A stretch of 64,000 nt of DNA, taken from Aristolochia californica (lineage: Eukaryota; Streptophyta; Magnoliopsida; Piperales; Aristolochiaceae). The position numbers and the translations under genes are program-made. This document shows, piece after piece, positions 62,028 to 64,000 of this stretch. Position 1 is the stretch's first letter, and each line of letters opens with the position of its first letter. The notes below the pieces were generated by a model that had not been told where the DNA came from, ran no database searches, and saw only the letters and a list, made by a program, of their open reading frames with translations. The DNA lies in the NCBI GenBank assembly GCA_029961685.1, contig JARWKL010000007.1, positions 13,339,013-13,403,012 on the forward strand, given 5' to 3'.

Positions 62028-64000
62028 ATGTTAAAGATTCAAATGACCTATGGATCCAAAGCTTTTAAAGAGAATAACAAACGCTCATTAAATTCTCAAG
62101 TGAACTTGCGGTGGGATATTTGCCCGAGTCAAACATGTCAATATTTTGCCCATTTGCAAAAAGCTGACATAACTAATCATAGATGATTGTAATGTGATTT
62201 ATCATGCGTAACGGGCTATATTTTTGTACGAAATGACTTATGGATTGCAATTCAACACTCGGTTAAAAAATCCTCCGCAACCCGTTTTTCCCGACGATTG
62301 CAAAACCTGAGATATAAAAACGAAAAGGTGCTTACAATCCCTAAAAATTACAGACACTGTTTGGAATTATCTCTCCCTACAATTGTGCATTGTGCTTTTC
62401 CATTTTAGATGTACACTTTTTTCTTAAATCAGAACTTTGAGTTTTCGCTCCCCCTTCATCCCGTAAACAAAAAAGGCAAAAAAGATCACAACAAAATAAA
62501 AATTTTTTAGTTGATGTGTGGAAAATATTTAAAATAACAACTAATGTAAATAAAAAATATCTATTCACACACCACAAATGAACACAAAAGTTTTGTTATC
62601 CAAGTTTGGGAAATTCCATTAGTCCAACCCTATTAAGCTTGGAATTTTACATGAAGGAGATTTTTTCTACACATGTTTTAAAAATGGATATGCATGCTTG
62701 AAACATGTTAAAGATTCAAATGACTTATGGATCCAAAGCTTTTAACGAGAATAACAAACGCTCATTAAATTCTCAAGTGAACGTGCGGTGGGATATTTAC
62801 CCGAGTCTAACAAGTCATAATTTTGCCCATTTTCAAAAATGTGATCTAACAATCATTGATGATTGTAAAGTGATTTATCATGCGTAACGGGCTATATTTT
62901 TGTATGAAATGACTTATGGATTGCAATTCAACACTCAGTTAAAAATCCTCTGCCACCAGTTTTTCCCGACGATTGCAAAAACTGAGATATAAAAACTAAA
63001 AAGAGCTTACAATCCCTAAAAATTACAGACACTCTTTGGAATTATCTCTCCCTACAATTGTGCATTGTGCTTTTCCATTTTAGATGTACACTTTTTTCTT
63101 AAATCAAAACTTTTACTCTTCGCTCTCCCTTCATCCCGAAAACAAACAGGGCAAAAAAGCTTACAAAAAAACGAAAATTTTATAGTTGATGTACGGAAAA
63201 AATTTAAAACAATAACAGATATAAATAATGAAAATTTATTCGCCCAACACAAATGAACACAAAAGATTTGTTATCCAATTTTGGGAAATTCCACTAGTTT
63301 AACCCTAATAGCTTGGAATTTTGCAAGAGAGAGATTTCATCCACACATGTTTTTAAAATGGATATGCATGTTTGAAACATGTTAAAGATGCAAATGAGCT
63401 ATGGATGCAAAGCTTTTAAAGAGAATAACAAACGCTCATTAAATTCTCAAGTGAACTTGCGGTGGGATATTTGCCCGAGTCAAACATGTCAATATTTTGC
63501 CCATTTGCAAAAAGCTGACATAATCATCATAGATGATTGTAATGTGATTTATCATGCGTAACGGGCTATATTTTTGTACGAAATGACTTATGGATTGCAA
63601 TTCAACACTCTGTTAAAAAATCCTCCGCAACCCATTTTTCCCGACGATTGCAAAACCTGAGATATAAAAACGAAAAGGTGCTTACAATCCCTAAAAATTA
63701 CAGACACTCTTTGGAATTATCTCTCTCTACACATGTGCATTGTGCGTTTCCGTTTCAGATGTACACATTTTTCTTAAATCAAAACTTCAAGTTTTTCGCT
63801 CTCCCTTCATCCCGTAAACAAAAAAGGCAAATAGATCACAGCAAACTGAAAATTTCATAGTTGATGTGCGGAAAAAGTTTAAAACAATAAAAAAAGTAAA
63901 TGAAGAAAATTTATTCACACACCACAAATGAACACAAAAGTTTTGTTATCCAAGTTTGGGAAATTCCACTAGTCCAAAACTAATATCTTGGAATTTTACA
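62028..64000 (+). repeat. A'-B-C HOR (A' 62028, B 62705, C 63379), truncated by window end
   Basis: 1,973 bp visible. It matches the preceding HOR, including TTTTACTCTTCGC in B. C is cut within its last ~50 bases at 64000. ACTTCAAGTTTTTCG near 63784 is a private CpG transition (others ACTTCGAG). Confidence 0.9.

Larger units (their letters stand above)
1..64000 (+). repeat. Satellite DNA array, ~675-bp monomers in ~2.0-kb trimeric higher-order repeats
   Basis: The same ~675-bp unit recurs head to tail from the first to the last base: 94 full copies and one partial copy starting at 63379. Unit starts (ATGTTAAAG or a variant) fall at 1, 676, 1350, 2026, 2701, 3375, 4034 and so on. Every third monomer is far more alike than neighbours are, so the true period is ~2,025 bp (types A, B, C). 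All copies share one orientation and no unrelated sequence interrupts them. This is what satellite DNA in eukaryotic heterochromatin looks like. A centromeric role is possible but not shown. Both ends are open, so the array extends beyond the window. Confidence 0.98.
43758..64000 (+). repeat. Region V: ten A'-B-C higher-order repeats, highly homogeneous
   Basis: HOR starts are at 43758, 45787, 47816, 49849, 51878, 53911, 55944, 57973, 60002 and 62028 (last one cut by the window end). Lengths are 2,029 or 2,033 bp, except 2,026 for the unit at 60002. The extra bases come from a 3-base T insertion in B (for example at 44801), one extra A in GGCAAAAAAGC of B, and in three units a 4-base AACC duplication. 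Long stretches are identical from unit to unit, indicating recent amplification. Confidence 0.93.

Noticed and set aside
1..64000. CRISPR-like or bacterial repeat array
   Set aside because: The repeat unit is ~675 bp without unique spacers, and there are no cas genes or other prokaryotic features.
1..64000. Tandem rRNA, 5S, tRNA or histone gene cluster, or rDNA spacer
   Set aside because: No rRNA, tRNA or histone sequence is recognisable in any monomer type, and the unit has no space left for one.
1..64000. Transposable element or integrated virus as origin of the repeat
   Set aside because: No terminal repeats, target-site duplications, or reverse transcriptase, transposase or capsid-like frames are visible in the monomer. 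A distant non-autonomous element origin cannot be excluded.

Overview
The whole 64,000-base window is one uninterrupted tandem satellite array. I see no protein-coding gene, RNA gene, transposable element, CRISPR array or bacterial-type operon. The basic unit is an A+T-rich monomer of about 675 bp (roughly two thirds A+T by eye), always in the same orientation. I count 94 complete monomers and one partial. Taking the recurring ATGTTAAAG as the unit start, position 1 is itself a monomer start. An array of this size and kind points to a eukaryotic nuclear genome, most likely centromeric, pericentromeric or subtelomeric heterochromatin. I cannot name the species. Frequent CpG-to-TpG/CpA differences between copies fit a genome with cytosine methylation, such as a plant or an animal.

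Three diverged monomer types, A, B and C, alternate to form a trimeric higher-order repeat (HOR) of about 2,025 bp. A has GGATCC early in the unit and CAGAACTTTGAG in its 3' half. B has TTTTAACGAG early and CTTTTACT plus CCGAAAACAAAC later. C has GGATGC and GAACTTGCGG early, and GTTTCCGTTTCAG plus ACTTCGAG later. In the right two thirds of the window type A is replaced by a mosaic, A', with an A start, a C-like middle and an A 3' half.

Layout:
(I) 1-16089 holds eight A-B-C units, the most diverged, with scattered 10-42 bp deletions.
(II) 16090-24181 is rearranged. It has A/C hybrid monomers, a duplicated A-B-C-X tetramer (the first copy starts at 14064), and C/A, B/C and A/C/A recombinants that look like intermediates in the origin of A'.
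(III) 24182-42406 holds nine A'-B-C units of about 2,025 bp with local clusters of shared private variants.
(IV) 42407-43757 is a junction of two extra A'/C hybrid monomers.
(V) 43758-64000 holds ten A'-B-C units, the last truncated by the window. They are very similar to one another and mostly 2,029 or 2,033 bp long because of small shared insertions.

No genes work together here. The biology is concerted evolution: unequal exchange and conversion among A, B and C produced hybrids, one mosaic (A') displaced the parental type, and the right side was amplified recently. The short open frames (60-107 codons) recur only because the repeat recurs. They are broken freely by stops, lost starts and frameshifts.
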